Assembly (NCBI GenBank): GCA_018710795.1 | Contig: DVJH01000102.1 | Coordinates: 1-6,436, forward strand | DNA: 6,436 nt | Source: Candidatus Galligastranaerophilus gallistercoris | GTDB lineage: Bacteria > Cyanobacteriota > Vampirovibrionia > Gastranaerophilales > Gastranaerophilaceae | Direction: 5' to 3' | In this document: piece by piece, positions 5,316 to 6,436 of the stretch | Layout of the letters: the number at the start of each line of letters is the position of its first letter | Position numbering within the stretch: position 1 is the stretch's first letter | Translations under genes and position numbers: made by a program | Notes under the pieces: generated by a model | The model's input: the letters and a program-made list of their open reading frames with translations, nothing else | Told to the model about the DNA's origin: nothing | Databases searched by the model: none

Positions 5316-6436
5316 ATGGCTGTAATAGAAACAACTTCTCTTATAAGCGAAACCATGGATAATTTAATTGATTTTATCGTAAAGGATGATTTTCTCGGCA
5401 GGGAATTTGAAGATTATCTTATTAAAAATAAAATTGAAATCAGAAAAGAATCCGAATTGAACGTAATTTTGATAGATTATATTCTTGAAGGCAAGCTCAA
5501 AGACGGAATAAGAGTTTTAGATTATTATGCCTCTAAAAATCCCTCCTGCGATAAAAAAACGGTTAATGCCCTTAAGGAAAGCTTTGTTTCGATTTTTAAA
5601 ATAGAAAAAATCGAAAAAAATTCTTATAAGGCATTTTGCATAATAAGCGAGAAATCATATACGCTTATTCCTCTCGTAAAAACCGTAAATTTAAGAGAGA
5701 TAGGTTTATATGATTACATAAAAGCCAGAATAATAGAAATTGACAATAATTTTTATCTTCTTGAAATTTTTGACTGTATAAGCGCATATAAAGAGTATTT
5801 TGCAAATCTGGAAGCTACAAAGGCAATAATAAGAAACCCGAAAATTGCGGTTAAAAATAATATTGAAAAATTTATGGAGTTAAAAAATTCTATTGCAAGC
5901 TTCCATTCTTCGTTTCTTGAATGCTTTGATAAAGACGAGGTTATTGTTTCAAATAAATATGCCGATAACCTTTTGGATAAATTTTATCTTTATCATACGG
6001 GAAAAACGGATAAAATAAGCAGCGGAGAAATAAAAAACGATATAGAAGAATATAAATATTTTGATATTGAAGAATTTAAAAGCGATAATTTTTTATTGAA
6101 CACCAAAGAAGGTTTTTCTTCTTCAAAAGAAAATTATGATATGGGGTTTTATTCAGATTCCGATACCGGACTTTTTGTTATTCCGTTTCTTGGAACTTTG
6201 AATAAAATATTGTCTCAAAATTCAATTCAAAATATAGAAGGGGCGCAAAATTGTATAAGATACATATTAACGGATGACAGAATTCCCCCGAATCTTTTAA
6301 GAAAAAAACAAAATGAATATCATAATTTTATTGATATAATTAATCTTGTCTGCAATAAAGACTTTGCTTCAATTGAAGATGTAATCGATTTTTATAAATA
6401 CGATTACAAAAACAACGATAAATTTTCACCGCTTAC
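5316..6436 (+). CDS. Large protein of unknown function, 3' end beyond the window
   Basis: Not recognised. ATG at 5316 is one base after the tlyA stop, with AAGGGA 8 bases upstream, and opens a frame of 373 codons with no stop before the window ends. Its codon use matches its neighbours and the length without a stop in AT-rich DNA makes it clearly coding. The visible product is cytoplasmic-looking: no signal peptide or transmembrane helix. It starts MAVIETTSLISETMDNLIDF and is rich in Lys, Glu, Asn, Ile, Tyr and Phe. The N-terminal ~75 residues look helical (EFEDYLIKNKIEI, YILEGKLKDGIRVLDYY). Residues ~100-155 look more beta-rich (SYKAFCIISEKSYTLIPL, NNFYLLEIFD). An acidic DSDTGLFVIPFLGTL segment lies around residues 281-295, and much of the rest looks helical. 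It is likely co-transcribed with tlyA. I see no catalytic motif and offer no function. Confidence 0.85.
   Translation, partial: MAVIETTSLISETMDNLIDFIVKDDFLGREFEDYLIKNKIEIRKESELNVILIDYILEGKLKDGIRVLDYYASKNPSCDKKTVNALKESFVSIFKIEKIEKNSYKAFCIISEKSYTLIPLVKTVNLREIGLYDYIKARIIEIDNNFYLLEIFDCISAYKEYFANLEATKAIIRNPKIAVKNNIEKFMELKNSIASFHSSFLECFDKDEVIVSNKYADNLLDKFYLYHTGKTDKISSGEIKNDIEEYKYFDIEEFKSDNFLLNTKEGFSSSKENYDMGFYSDSDTGLFVIPFLGTLNKILSQNSIQNIEGAQNCIRYILTDDRIPPNLLRKKQNEYHNFIDIINLVCNKDFASIEDVIDFYKYDYKNNDKFSPL

Overview
This is an AT-rich bacterial window (mid-30s percent GC by eye) of compact, ordinary chromosomal genes. I see no mobile element, phage gene, CRISPR array, rRNA or tRNA. TGA works as a stop codon (ends of the response regulator and of tsaE) and TGG encodes Trp, so the genetic code appears standard. 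The style (low GC, tight gene packing, several lineage-specific hypotheticals beside core translation genes, a secreted Gly/Asn/Asp-rich protein) would fit an uncultured host-associated lineage such as the Gastranaerophilales/Vampirovibrionia ('Melainabacteria'). That placement is a guess from general character, not from a diagnostic marker.

Layout. (1) 1-2059, plus strand: the 3' part of a NarL/LuxR-type response regulator, then, one base after its stop, a signal-peptide-bearing protein of unknown function. (2) 2061-3187, minus strand: a two-gene operon, tsaE then tsaB, overlapping by 4 bases (TTGA). Both act in tRNA t6A37 modification. The operon converges on the secreted-protein gene with one base between the two stop codons. 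(3) 3188-3518: a short divergent intergenic region holding a 58-residue acidic ORF of unknown function on the plus strand. (4) 3519-6436, plus strand: a tight operon of tatD (metal-dependent deoxyribonuclease family), an 83-residue unknown protein, tlyA (rRNA 2'-O-methyltransferase) and a long unknown ORF that runs off the right end.

How the genes work together: tsaB/tsaE (tRNA) and tlyA (rRNA) are RNA-modification functions that support translation, and tatD is a common housekeeping neighbour. The roles of the four unknown genes are not evident. The most interesting structural signal is that tatD and tsaE, the first genes of two opposed operons, both lack a Shine-Dalgarno sequence. Each instead has an extended -10-like element (TGnTAnnAT) ending 6-7 bases before the ATG, the arrangement expected for leaderless mRNAs. 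Genes inside the operons have normal ribosome binding sites. I found no convincing new multi-gene system.
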